A DNA stretch of 64,000 nt, from assembly GCA_017428765.1 (NCBI GenBank), contig JAFRQF010000032.1, positions 56,229 through 120,228 on the forward strand, read 5' to 3'. Shown here piece after piece: positions 34,201 to 41,758 of the stretch (position 1 is the stretch's first letter; each line of letters starts with the position of its first letter). The notes under the pieces are model-generated. The model was not told the DNA's origin. It made no database searches and saw only the letters and a list, made by a program, of their open reading frames with translations. The DNA is from Erysipelotrichaceae bacterium. GTDB lineage: Bacteria > Bacillota_I > Bacilli_A > Erysipelotrichales > Erysipelotrichaceae. The translations under genes were made by a program, and so were the position numbers.

Positions 34201-36520
34201 CTTTGAGACCAGCATGGAAAGCGAATTCGAAGACCAGTTTGACGATCCGGAAAATCAGAAGAGAGATCTGAAATATGTTCCGATCTTCGGCTATCTGGTT
34301 TCAAACGTCAAATCGCCGACACCGCCGGTCACGGATCTGGAATCGGAGTTCAGACTCGATGAAAACGAAGAGATGAACATTCTTCTGACCTGGTCCGATC
34401 CAAGCACGGATTACAGAAGAGTCGGTGCGTACACGATCTATCAGATACAGAAAGACGGAAGCTATACAGAAGTTGCGACAGTTGATGCCGATACGACGGA
34501 ATACATGTTTGCGGATATTGACGGCAGAAACGAATACAAGTTCACCGTTCGTACCAGGTCCGGTCCGCATGAACTCTACGAAAGCGTCAACTCCAACATC
34601 ACATATCTGTATCTGGAGGCAAACGCCCTGTATTCCATCGAACTGACTTCTTCCGATGAAACATCGGATACCTATACGGTGACTCACACCGACGGCACGA
34701 AGACATTGATCACGGTCAAACACGGCGTCGGCGTTGCAGACATCAGAAAGACGTCCAGCAGTGAAGACGGCCTCCATGACACATACACGATCTACTTCAC
34801 AGACGGAACGACCGCATCCTTCGTCGTGACCAACGGCAAGGACGGCAGAGACGTTGAACTGCGGACCTACACGCCGGAAGGCAGCAACAAGGAAATCATC
34901 CAGTGGCGCTATGTCGGTGAAAAGGAATGGCATGACCTCGTCGAAGTTTCCGATGTCGCCTTCGTTGAAGGCAGAAAAGTCGAACTTCAAATGGCAGACG
35001 GCTACGTCCAGTGGCATTACGAGGGCGATAAAGCCTGGTACAACCTGATTTCCATCGAAGCGCTCAAGGGTGAAAAGGGCGACCAGGGCGTCCAGGGTGA
35101 AGCGGGCAGAGAAGTCGAACTGCGCGTCAACGAAGACGGCCTGATCCAGTGGCACTATGTCGATGAAGAAAAGTGGCACGACCTGGTGGCATCCTCCGAT
35201 TCGAAGCTGATCGAGGGTAAACCGGGCAGAGAGGTTGAAATCAGAGTCTATAATGAAACCGACCCGGAGACCGGTGATGAGATCAACGAGATCCAGTGGC
35301 GCTATGTCGGCGATGAAGATTGGCAGACGCTGATTGATCTGGGTCTTCTGAAAGGCGAAGAGGGCGATGATGGCAAGCAGATCGAACTGATGTATGATGA
35401 AAAGGTCAACGTCATCCTCTGGCGCTATGAAGGCGAAGACTGGCAGGAACTCGTCGTACTGGAAGGTGATGCCCTCAAGGGTGACAGAGGCGACGATGGC
35501 AGAGAGATCCTGCTGAATGTCGATGAAGAGGAAGGCTACGTCCAGTGGAAGTACGAGGGTGAGGAAGAGTGGACAAACCTTTATAAGCTCTCCGATCTGA
35601 AGGGCCAGGATGCCAAGCAGATCGAACTGATGTACGACAAGAAGACCAACACCGTTATGTGGCGCTATGAGGGCGAGGAAGAGTGGAACGTCCTCTTCAA
35701 GATCCCGCAGGCTTCCGACGGCAAGGACGGCAAGGACGGCCGAGGCATCGTCTCGCTCGAAAAGACCGCCAGCATCGGCGTTGTCGACACCTACACGATC
35801 ACTTATACCGACGGTACGACCTCGACCTTCACGGTGACCAACGGCGTCAGCAGCGAAAGCGAGAACGACCGGTACACGGACAAGAGACAGAATGATTCGT
35901 CTGACAACAATACGAACAATTCTTCAAAGGATACGGACAACAGTTCTTCAAACACGATCATCTACAACAATACGAACAATTCTTCAAAGGATACGGACAA
36001 CAGTTCTTCAAACACGATCATCTACAACAACACGACCGAGAAGGAAGAGGTGCTGACCAGCGTCGGCATCACAAATATCAAAGTCGACTCCAAAGGCAAC
36101 CTGATCATCACGCTCAGTGACAACTCCAGCGTCGTTGTCGGAAACACGAAGGAGAAGAATTCTCTTGCTTCCGAGAAACAGATTGAGAAGAACGGTCATG
36201 TCGAATCCTATTTCTTCAATGTTCCGTATGAAGATTTCGTCTCGCTGAAAATAGATGATAATAACGCGGCAGACAACGTCTACTCAGTGACTTCGCTTGG
36301 CGACGGCGTTCTGGTCACGATCCTTGAAAATGCGATCAGCGATTCTTCGAAACTGGAAGCAGTGACCAGGGATGAAGTAATCTCGACCTCTGTAAGCAAG
36401 CGCAGTTCATCGATCCCGACCTGGCTGCTTCTGCTGTTCGGCGCCTGGAACGCGCTTCTGACCGGCGGATACGTTGTCATGGCAAAGCGTTTTGCTCATC
36501 TGAAAAAAAGGATCGGTTAA
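31223..36520 (+). CDS. Giant surface protein with FG-GAP, collagen-like and W/Y repeats
   Basis: 1765 residues from ATG 31223 (AAAGGGGGG site). Signal peptide about 1-38. FG-GAP/VCBS calcium-loop repeats DYDGDGRD (~219), DFNGDGID (~314), DIDGDGRD (~395). Residues ~690-1000 hold two Ser/Thr-rich amphipathic beta segments, vaguely like pore-forming proteins. Then a fibronectin-like part (~1030-1130), TDGT-TVTNG modules, and seven ~35-residue repeats of the pattern REVELR...IQWRYVGDEDW..L (~1209-1503) joined by collagen-like GEKGDQG linkers. An Asn/Ser linker with an exact 60-base duplication and a C-terminal membrane helix (~1730-1752) with basic tail end it. No LPXTG. Probably an adhesin or receptor-binding fibre; the function is inferred. 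Confidence 0.75.
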   Translation: MSKRHDLLKKILMIMTVLFMVVALIPASAGQTLFAEEEENEEEEKVPDLYKTMTGMADNTPSDWSSDKDPYGYGLNKAFFMNTQQELLTYQYNGHSDKTVESYDILKSENDEYPLNGYKSMEKYNIDKSHTLSYARTVAFDPSGSGRKDHIAVIGVYADDYMNDNTKAHIYVYVINKDHDCSAMLDLGKASWMSDSHGSLNNDYMWDFNAMNFMQITAGDYDGDGRDSLVVWACGSEPLLKEVYVNSHNGSIRLTLGDDNGYEAVPNDDSWDKYDIKNGKYVYKEDAKGLTHYLYYDTPDQDVDNRLHVALGSGDFNGDGIDDLAVLSYVGRVVLGQQGKWGPYYTPMYSVSYGIKDNKDDITAGKNADKNIAVVDTSSGSSHIAPMAAGLATGDIDGDGRDEVIISGIKHEVAGSYWTNDGKRKAVINNTTTRNAYAEVDKKTLVTAIYRGDDLLMFDKNTGANSWTHGGDGASGGYFTDWGNATTADQSLQQIGVETIAFNGKGNPETLFISGDLFSYNNGKITRIYQPEFFQEVDSGTGTDESLGTKETYIRSMAVGNFDGNDEGHEQIVYVTGEAVSAGTDASQVVYSLGMIGGIYEDEDGNPQPQAMNYYSTKQDAMEDADHYYPKASGTQCTISSCLNYDVCAWDNDSDGLHAKYVGKEYTYTDPAVMAIVQAAPYFEEVKGAMTDMGTSYSITTSYEYSSSQGNSTSFGVGADYELEAEVVKFNVSAGYATDWSESFENSWCDSDTYTVNAIGQDQVLLYRTPVTIYKYQIEKKGEWPEDNILELSFPGKSVIARAKIDDYNEFAEYYNREMKRIAAEMNEEAGEIVIPEDKIPHLSLIKDKYLGNEGNPYAYMSYPTDDVTVLQDSPFESGVGSASTEYGWDREHSTSYEESNSHGFSFEAQLMFQWHATPHTGMALGGHVSLDYMRDYSTSRTETKGIGASCTIGNLDPDALEDYGLTETSAKQYGYTSQLVTWPSDIVLVDSVFETSMESEFEDQFDDPENQKRDLKYVPIFGYLVSNVKSPTPPVTDLESEFRLDENEEMNILLTWSDPSTDYRRVGAYTIYQIQKDGSYTEVATVDADTTEYMFADIDGRNEYKFTVRTRSGPHELYESVNSNITYLYLEANALYSIELTSSDETSDTYTVTHTDGTKTLITVKHGVGVADIRKTSSSEDGLHDTYTIYFTDGTTASFVVTNGKDGRDVELRTYTPEGSNKEIIQWRYVGEKEWHDLVEVSDVAFVEGRKVELQMADGYVQWHYEGDKAWYNLISIEALKGEKGDQGVQGEAGREVELRVNEDGLIQWHYVDEEKWHDLVASSDSKLIEGKPGREVEIRVYNETDPETGDEINEIQWRYVGDEDWQTLIDLGLLKGEEGDDGKQIELMYDEKVNVILWRYEGEDWQELVVLEGDALKGDRGDDGREILLNVDEEEGYVQWKYEGEEEWTNLYKLSDLKGQDAKQIELMYDKKTNTVMWRYEGEEEWNVLFKIPQASDGKDGKDGRGIVSLEKTASIGVVDTYTITYTDGTTSTFTVTNGVSSESENDRYTDKRQNDSSDNNTNNSSKDTDNSSSNTIIYNNTNNSSKDTDNSSSNTIIYNNTTEKEEVLTSVGITNIKVDSKGNLIITLSDNSSVVVGNTKEKNSLASEKQIEKNGHVESYFFNVPYEDFVSLKIDDNNAADNVYSVTSLGDGVLVTILENAISDSSKLEAVTRDEVISTSVSKRSSSIPTWLLLLFGAWNALLTGGYVVMAKRFAHLKKRIG
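35904..36030 (+). repeat. Exact 60-bp tandem duplication in the surface-protein gene
   Basis: 127 bases repeat with a period of exactly 60 and no mismatch, coding for a 20-residue unit beginning NTNNSSKDTDN. Perfect identity points to recent slippage or a length-variable linker. Confidence 0.95.
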
Positions 36521-36707
36521 GCATTTAATCACAAACATTTCCGAAAAGAGGGTCATCAATCTGGGGAAGTATGAAAAGACCGCTTCCTTACTGTCGGTGA
36601 TCTCAGCCATACAGGCGATCTCGGCATTCATTCCGGAGATCAACGGCCTTGACCCCAACCGCAACGCCAACAACGATTATACGGATTGCGTCGAGACCAG
36701 AGTCTGA
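36504..36707 (+). other. Open frame without a normal start after the surface protein
   Basis: A 67-codon frame beginning inside the A7 run of the surface-protein gene and ending TGA 36707. It encodes plausible protein sequence (KYEKTASLLSVISAIQAIS, later NRNANNDYTDC) but has no ATG, GTG with ribosome site, or TTG. The stretch TTTCCGAAAAGAGGGTCATC resembles the leader of the gene at 30924. It may be a decayed gene or chance. The rest of 36521-36869 holds a terminator and the pgi promoter. Confidence 0.3.
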
Positions 36708-36719
36708 TAACAGCATAAG

Positions 36720-36765
36720 AAAATGATCCCGTAAGTCTGTAAAGACGATCGGGGTCATTTTTCTT
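36720..36765 (+). terminator. Terminator before pgi
   Basis: AAATGATCCC pairs with GGGGTCATTT (36721-36760, one G-U pair), with an inner GTCT/AGAC stem, followed by TTCTTT. Confidence 0.85.
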
Positions 36766-36869
36766 TGCCAAACAAAATAAAAAGCGGTCCGACTTGCAGT
36801 GAAGGATGAAGAAAAGCACGGTATAATGAATGAGGAAAACATTCTTAGTTTAAAAATAAGGAGAACATT

Positions 36870-38450
36870 ATGAGCAATTGGATCAATCTGGACAAACGTG
36901 AAGCATTCAAAGACTTATGCGAAGCACCGAAGGTCTGTTTGAAAGAAGTCATGGCCGGCGAAAACGGCGCAAAGCGTGTACGAGAGTACAGTGTGCCGAT
37001 GGCAGAAGGCATGGCATACAACTTTGCGGCAAAGGCAGTCGATGGAAAGACTCTGGAAGTCTTACAGAAACTGGCGGATGAGGCAGGGCTGATCGAAAAG
37101 TATGAAGAATTGTACGACGGCGCTGTCATCAACACCGGTGAAAAGAGACTCGTTTTACATCAGCTGTGCAGAGGCCGGTTAGGCAAGGATGTCTTTGCGG
37201 ATGGCGTCAATAAGAGAGAATTCTATCTTGAGCAGCAAAGAAAGATCAAAGTCTTTGCCGACAAGGTCCATAACGGTGAGATCGTCAACGAAAAAGGCGA
37301 GAAGTTCACCAATGTCGTTCAGGTCGGTATCGGCGGTTCGGACTTAGGCCCGAGAGCCATGTATATCGCTTTGGAGAACTGGGCAAGAAAGACCGGCAAT
37401 CTGTCTCTGGAAGCCAAGTTCATCTCCAACGTCGACCCGGATGATGCGGCAGCTGTATTAAACAGTGTCGATATCTCCAAGACCTTATTCGTCTTGGTCT
37501 CCAAGTCCGGTACGACTCTGGAAACACTGACCAATGAGATGTTCGTCAAATCCTTCATGGAGAAACAGGGCCTCGATCCTGCAAAACACATGGTCGCCGT
37601 CACTTCCGAAACTTCGCCTCTGGCAAAGAATGAAGGCTACCTGGCTGCCTTCTTCATGGATGACTACATCGGCGGACGTTACTCTTCGTCTTCCGCAGTC
37701 GGCGGCTGCGTACTGTCCCTGGCTTTCACTCCGGAAGTCTTCGAAGATTTCTTAAAGGGTGCGCATGAATCCGATGTCCTGGCAAAGGAAAAAGACGTCA
37801 TGAAGAATGCCGCGATGCTCGACGCACTGATCGGCTTATATGAGAGGAACGTCTTAGGCTATGAAGCGACAGCCGTACTTCCTTACTCTCAGGCACTTTC
37901 CCGCTTCCCTGCCCATCTGCAGCAGCTGGATATGGAATCCAACGGCAAGTCTGTCAACCGCTATGGCGAAGAGATGAACTATGTCACCGGACCGGTCTTA
38001 TTCGGCGAGCCGGGTACCAATGGCCAGCATTCCTTCTACCAGCTCTTACACCAGGGCAAGAACATCGTTCCGATGCAGTTCGTCGGTTTCAGAAGATCGC
38101 AGTTAGGTACGGACCTTGAGATCAAGGGTTCGACTTCCCAGGCAAAACTCAATGCCAACGTATCCGCACAGATCGTCGGCTATGCCTGCGGCAAGGAAGA
38201 CGAGAATCCGAATAAGAGATTCGACGGCAACCGTCCGTGCTCCATCATCATCGGTGATGAGCTCACTCCTTCCTGCCTGGGTGCTTTGCTGGCACACTTT
38301 GAAAACAAGGTCATGTTCCAGGGCTTCTTATGGAACGTCAACAGCTTCGACCAGGAAGGCGTACAGCTGGGCAAGGTCTTAGCCAACCGCGTTCTGGCCC
38401 ACGAAGTCGACGGCGCTCTGAAAGAGTTCTCCGACCTCTTCGGCATTTAA
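36870..38450 (+). CDS. pgi: Glucose-6-phosphate isomerase
   Basis: 526 residues. Converts glucose 6-phosphate to fructose 6-phosphate in glycolysis; cytoplasmic. Family blocks are clear: VGIGGSDLGPRAM (~152-164), VSKSGTTLETLTNEMF (sugar-phosphate SIS loop, ~210), GGRYSSSSAVG, and QQLDMESNGKS. Length is close to the usual 450-550. A strong AAGGAG site precedes ATG 36870, and TATAAT lies at 36822-36827. Monocistronic, with its own terminator downstream. Confidence 0.95.
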   Translation: MSNWINLDKREAFKDLCEAPKVCLKEVMAGENGAKRVREYSVPMAEGMAYNFAAKAVDGKTLEVLQKLADEAGLIEKYEELYDGAVINTGEKRLVLHQLCRGRLGKDVFADGVNKREFYLEQQRKIKVFADKVHNGEIVNEKGEKFTNVVQVGIGGSDLGPRAMYIALENWARKTGNLSLEAKFISNVDPDDAAAVLNSVDISKTLFVLVSKSGTTLETLTNEMFVKSFMEKQGLDPAKHMVAVTSETSPLAKNEGYLAAFFMDDYIGGRYSSSSAVGGCVLSLAFTPEVFEDFLKGAHESDVLAKEKDVMKNAAMLDALIGLYERNVLGYEATAVLPYSQALSRFPAHLQQLDMESNGKSVNRYGEEMNYVTGPVLFGEPGTNGQHSFYQLLHQGKNIVPMQFVGFRRSQLGTDLEIKGSTSQAKLNANVSAQIVGYACGKEDENPNKRFDGNRPCSIIIGDELTPSCLGALLAHFENKVMFQGFLWNVNSFDQEGVQLGKVLANRVLAHEVDGALKEFSDLFGI

Positions 38451-38470
38451 TAAGATAAACAGTATATGCA

Positions 38471-38502
38471 CAGGGCTTCCGTTAAGGAAGCCCTGTCTTG
38501 TA
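38471..38502 (+). terminator. Terminator after pgi
   Basis: Perfect 10-bp stem CAGGGCTTCC / GGAAGCCCTG (38471-38495) with a five-base loop; T-tract is short (TCTTGT). Confidence 0.8.
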
Positions 38503-38570
38503 TCAATAATAAAAACGAAGAATCAGAGAAGCTAACGTATAATGGTAATATCGAAAACGGAGGAAGAGAA

Positions 38571-39167
38571 ATGAAAGTCAATCAGACACCTACTGAAAGG
38601 ATCGTCAAAGACGGTCAGGAATTCTTGCGCGTGAACATGTCGGGAAAAGACTATGACCTGCCATTCAAGGTATTGTCAGGCAAGAAAGTCGCATTCTTAG
38701 ATATCTCGGGGCAGGTCTCATTGAATGAGGCGGCAGCCGATGATATCGTCGCATTACTGAATGACGCGGGTGTGGAATTTGACACGATCCTCAATCCGGT
38801 CGCCAAATCCAATGCCCTGGCGCATGCCATCGCTTTGCGCTGGAACAGGTTAAAAGGCACGAATATCGAAAAGACGGTCGTCGCTAGAAAATCCGACGGC
38901 AATAAGATACAGGCGGTCTATCGTTCCGTCACGACACCGAAGGATCAGATCATGTCGCTGACCGACGATGATGCGGAATACCTGAAAGGAAAAAAGATCC
39001 TGGTCGTCGATGATGTCTACGGCGGCGGCGGTACGACCAAAGGCCTGATGGAACTTGCCGATAAGGCAGGTGCCATCGTGGCAGCCCATGCGGTCATTGC
39101 CGTAGAAGCGGGCGTGGAACTGCCGAAGGGGATCTTCTACCTCTTCACTTTGCCGCTTGGCGAATAA
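38571..39167 (+). CDS. Type I phosphoribosyltransferase
   Basis: 198 residues from ATG 38571, preceded by GGAGG; TATAAT is at 38538-38543. The PRPP-binding loop ILVVDDVYGGGGTTKGL (~144-160) is typical of purine PRTases; TILNPVAKSNALAHAIAL supplies the pyrophosphate loop region. It should join a nucleobase to PRPP. Adenine or xanthine/guanine are both possible. The convergent IMP genes downstream fit purine metabolism. Confidence 0.8.
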   Translation: MKVNQTPTERIVKDGQEFLRVNMSGKDYDLPFKVLSGKKVAFLDISGQVSLNEAAADDIVALLNDAGVEFDTILNPVAKSNALAHAIALRWNRLKGTNIEKTVVARKSDGNKIQAVYRSVTTPKDQIMSLTDDDAEYLKGKKILVVDDVYGGGGTTKGLMELADKAGAIVAAHAVIAVEAGVELPKGIFYLFTLPLGE

Positions 39168-39191
39168 ATACAGAAACAGGGTATAATGAAA

Positions 39192-39240
39192 ACGACCGGA
39201 TGAAGGACAAGCAGTTGTCAGACATCCGGTCGTTTTTTGT
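39192..39240. terminator. Bidirectional terminator between PRTase and AICAR genes
   Basis: Perfect 11-bp stem ACGACCGGATG / CATCCGGTCGT (39192-39233), with TTTTTT on the + strand and TTTTC on the - strand. Confidence 0.9.
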
Positions 39241-39246
39241 TTTGTC

Positions 39247-40431
39247 TTAATGGTGGAAGAGACGTATCCCGGTGAAGCACATCACCATGTCGTACTTATC
39301 ACATGTTTCGATGACGTGATCGTCTCTCACCGAGCCGCCCGGTTCCGCGACGTAGCTGACACCGGACTTATGGGCACGTTCGATGTTGTCGCCAAACGGG
39401 AAGAAGGCGTCTGAACCAAGGGAGACACCTTTGATGGAGGAAAGGTAGGCATCCATCTCTTCTTTCGTGAAAGGCTCAGGTTTTCCTGTGAAGTATTTTT
39501 GCCAGATGCCGTCTTCACAGACATCTTCCTCGTTCCTGTTGATGTAGGCATCGATGACGTTGTCTCTTTCGGCTCTGCCCAGCTCTTTTCTAAACGGCAG
39601 GCTCAGGACTTTGTCGTGCATGCGAAGGAACCAGGTATCGGCCTTGTTTCCGGCAAGTCTCGTACAGTGGATCCTTGACTGCTGGCCGGCTCCCACGCCG
39701 ATCGCCTGTCCGTCATAGGCGTAAGCGACGGAGTTGGATTGGGTATATTTGAGTGTGATCAAAGCGACGATGAGATCGCGTTTTGCCTCATCGGGCAGAT
39801 CTTTGTTTTGCGTGACGATATCGTTCAACAACGTTTCATCGATCTTCAGATCATTGTGACCCTGTTCGAAACTGATGCCGAAGACCTGTTTGGTCTCGAT
39901 CGGGGCGCACTTGTAGTTTTCATCGATCCGGATGATGTTGTAGGCGCCGTTCTTCTTGGACTTGAGCAATTCCAATGCATCCTCATCATAGTCCGGCGCG
40001 ATGACGCCGTCTGAGACTTCCCGCTTGATCAGCTTTGCGGTCGTCAGATCGCACTTGTCGGACAGGGCGATGAAATCGCCGAATGACGACATGCGGTCCG
40101 TTCCTCTCGCTCTTGCGTAGGCGCAGGCCAATGGCGAATCATCAAGGCCTTCGATGTTTTCCACGAAACAGGACTTCTTGAGCTTGTCGGATAATTTCAG
40201 ACCGAGTGCTGCGGAAGTCGGGGAGACATGTTTGAAGGAGGCGGCACAGGTCATGCCGGTGGCTTCCTTCAGCTCCTTCACCAATTGCCAGGAGTTTAAG
40301 GCATCCAGGAAATTGATGTAGCCGGGTCTGCCGTTAAGGACTTCTACCGGTAAGTCGGAGCCGTCAGCCATATAGATCCTCGATGGTTTCTGGTTGGGGT
40401 TGCATCCGTATTTTAACTGTATCTCTTTCAT
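39247..40431 (-). CDS. Stand-alone AICAR formyltransferase
   Basis: 394 residues from ATG 40431 (GAAGGTGAC site); a longer frame to 40485 would run into the upstream gene. It matches the formyltransferase half of PurH only: KYGCNPNQKPSR, AASFKHVSPTSAALG (catalytic Lys-His), GVGAGQQSRIHCTRLAG and GSDAFFPFGDN. The IMP cyclohydrolase half is missing. It converts AICAR to FAICAR with formyl-tetrahydrofolate. The adjacent upstream gene carries a PurO-type cyclohydrolase, supplying the final step to IMP. The stop of that gene lies at this start, so they are coupled. Confidence 0.92.
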   Translation of the reverse strand: MKEIQLKYGCNPNQKPSRIYMADGSDLPVEVLNGRPGYINFLDALNSWQLVKELKEATGMTCAASFKHVSPTSAALGLKLSDKLKKSCFVENIEGLDDSPLACAYARARGTDRMSSFGDFIALSDKCDLTTAKLIKREVSDGVIAPDYDEDALELLKSKKNGAYNIIRIDENYKCAPIETKQVFGISFEQGHNDLKIDETLLNDIVTQNKDLPDEAKRDLIVALITLKYTQSNSVAYAYDGQAIGVGAGQQSRIHCTRLAGNKADTWFLRMHDKVLSLPFRKELGRAERDNVIDAYINRNEEDVCEDGIWQKYFTGKPEPFTKEEMDAYLSSIKGVSLGSDAFFPFGDNIERAHKSGVSYVAEPGGSVRDDHVIETCDKYDMVMCFTGIRLFHH

Positions 40432-40432
40432 C

Positions 40433-41662
40433 CTAGTCACCTTCGTTCTTGTTGAAGATACGCTCTTCATTGCCCATTCGCACATATAAGGAGATCTTGT
40501 TTTCGCTGTTCAATGCGTTCCAAAGCTTGTTGGAGAAATGGAAGAAGTCATCTTCGATGTCCACTTCGATCGGATCCTGAGAGAAGGAAGGAAGCGGATC
40601 GCCGTTATGGTCGTAAGTCGAGATGAAATGCGCCTTGCCGTTTTCTTTTTCATAGTGATAGAAGATGCGTTCGCATTCTTCTTCATTCTTCTTCAGTATC
40701 GCCATCTCGTAGGAACTTTGTTTTACCAGGGCACAGATGCGCGGCGTATAGTTTGGCGCATCCGGTTCATAGACTCTGGTTTCAAGAGCTTCTTTGAAGC
40801 TTTTTCCTTCCTTCAGGAAGTCATGGACCGTGTCGGTCTGATCGCCGTTGGTGACGATCAGAGAACCGTTATATTCACGAATCGCATTGTAGATGATCAA
40901 AGAAGGATCGGCGACTTTCGATTCGTCGAAGGCCTTGGTATACAGGACATTATTTTCCTTGCGGAAGACGCGGTTGCGGCTGTTGGTGCTCCTGCCCATG
41001 ATGAAGTAGGCGATGACTGGTTCGTCTTTGACAAAACCGGTCAGGATGCCGCGTCCCGGGTATTCGTTGTGTCTGAGATATTCGAAGATATCATCAGAGA
41101 TGCGTTCACAGTTTCCTTCCTCATCTTTGTGAAACAAAGGAAGTTCTTCCAGATAGATGAGATCTTTGCGTTTTGCGGCTTTCCCTTCCGCGAGGAGTGC
41201 GGCACTGCAGGATACGATGCCTCCCGCCTTTTCGCAAAGTTCTTTTAAGGCCTTTAAGGATCCGCCGGTCGATACGACATCATCGAGCAGGCAGACTCTT
41301 CTGTCTTTGATCTTTTCGGCATCAGCCGAATCCAGATAGAGTTTCTGATCATCGAAGGTGGTGATCGATCTGACATCGACGCTGATCGGATCTTTCATGT
41401 AGCTTTTGACGGACTTGCGGGCGACCGCAAAACAGGGATGACCCAGGCATTTCGAGACTTCGTAAGCCAGGGCGATGCCTTTGGCTTCGGCCGTCAGAAC
41501 GATGTCACAGTCTTTGATCTTTTCCGCCAGCAAGGGTGCGGCAGCTTTTACAAGTTCCGTATCGGAGATGCAGACAAAGCTGGCATAGGCCATGTTTTCA
41601 GAGATATCGACGAGCGGCAGCTGTCTTTGCAAACCTGCAAGATGAAGAGTATAAGTTTTCAT
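40433..41662 (-). CDS. Phosphoribosyltransferase fused to PurO-type IMP cyclohydrolase
   Basis: 409 residues from ATG 41662 (GAGG site). Residues 1-190 are a type I PRTase with VCLLDDVVSTGGSLKAL as PRPP loop. From ~205 the protein matches the archaeal-type IMP cyclohydrolase (PurO, PF07826): YPGRGILTGF, AYFIMGRSTNSRNRVF and TNGDQTDTV. It should close FAICAR to IMP, the step after the AICAR formyltransferase encoded next. The fusion places base salvage and the last de novo step on one chain. Minus-strand promoter elements lie just upstream. Confidence 0.85.
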   Translation of the reverse strand: MKTYTLHLAGLQRQLPLVDISENMAYASFVCISDTELVKAAAPLLAEKIKDCDIVLTAEAKGIALAYEVSKCLGHPCFAVARKSVKSYMKDPISVDVRSITTFDDQKLYLDSADAEKIKDRRVCLLDDVVSTGGSLKALKELCEKAGGIVSCSAALLAEGKAAKRKDLIYLEELPLFHKDEEGNCERISDDIFEYLRHNEYPGRGILTGFVKDEPVIAYFIMGRSTNSRNRVFRKENNVLYTKAFDESKVADPSLIIYNAIREYNGSLIVTNGDQTDTVHDFLKEGKSFKEALETRVYEPDAPNYTPRICALVKQSSYEMAILKKNEEECERIFYHYEKENGKAHFISTYDHNGDPLPSFSQDPIEVDIEDDFFHFSNKLWNALNSENKISLYVRMGNEERIFNKNEGD

Positions 41663-41680
41663 ATCGGACCTCACGTCAAC

Positions 41681-41709
41681 AGTATAACATTGCCTCACAT
41701 CGGTAAAAA
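41681..41709 (-). promoter_or_regulatory. Promoter of the IMP operon
   Basis: On the minus strand TATACT (41681-41686) is preceded at 17 bases by TTTTTA (41704-41709). The -35 is weak. It lies 19 bases before the PRTase-PurO start. Confidence 0.5.
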
Positions 41710-41741
41710 TAAAAAAGGGCCGCGCCTTGTCAGTGCGGCCG
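41706..41741 (-). terminator. Terminator of the cystatin-like lipoprotein gene
   Basis: GGCCGC / GCGGCC (41718-41740) with an 11-base loop; on the minus strand followed by CTTTTTTATTTTT. It overlaps the -35 area of the next leftward operon. Confidence 0.85.
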
Positions 41742-41758
41742 AAAATAGGGGAAAAGTT

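Noticed and set aside
39150..39240. Small RNA starting at TATAAT 39182
   Set aside because: A TTGGCG at 19-base spacing exists, but the transcript would consist only of the terminator hairpin.
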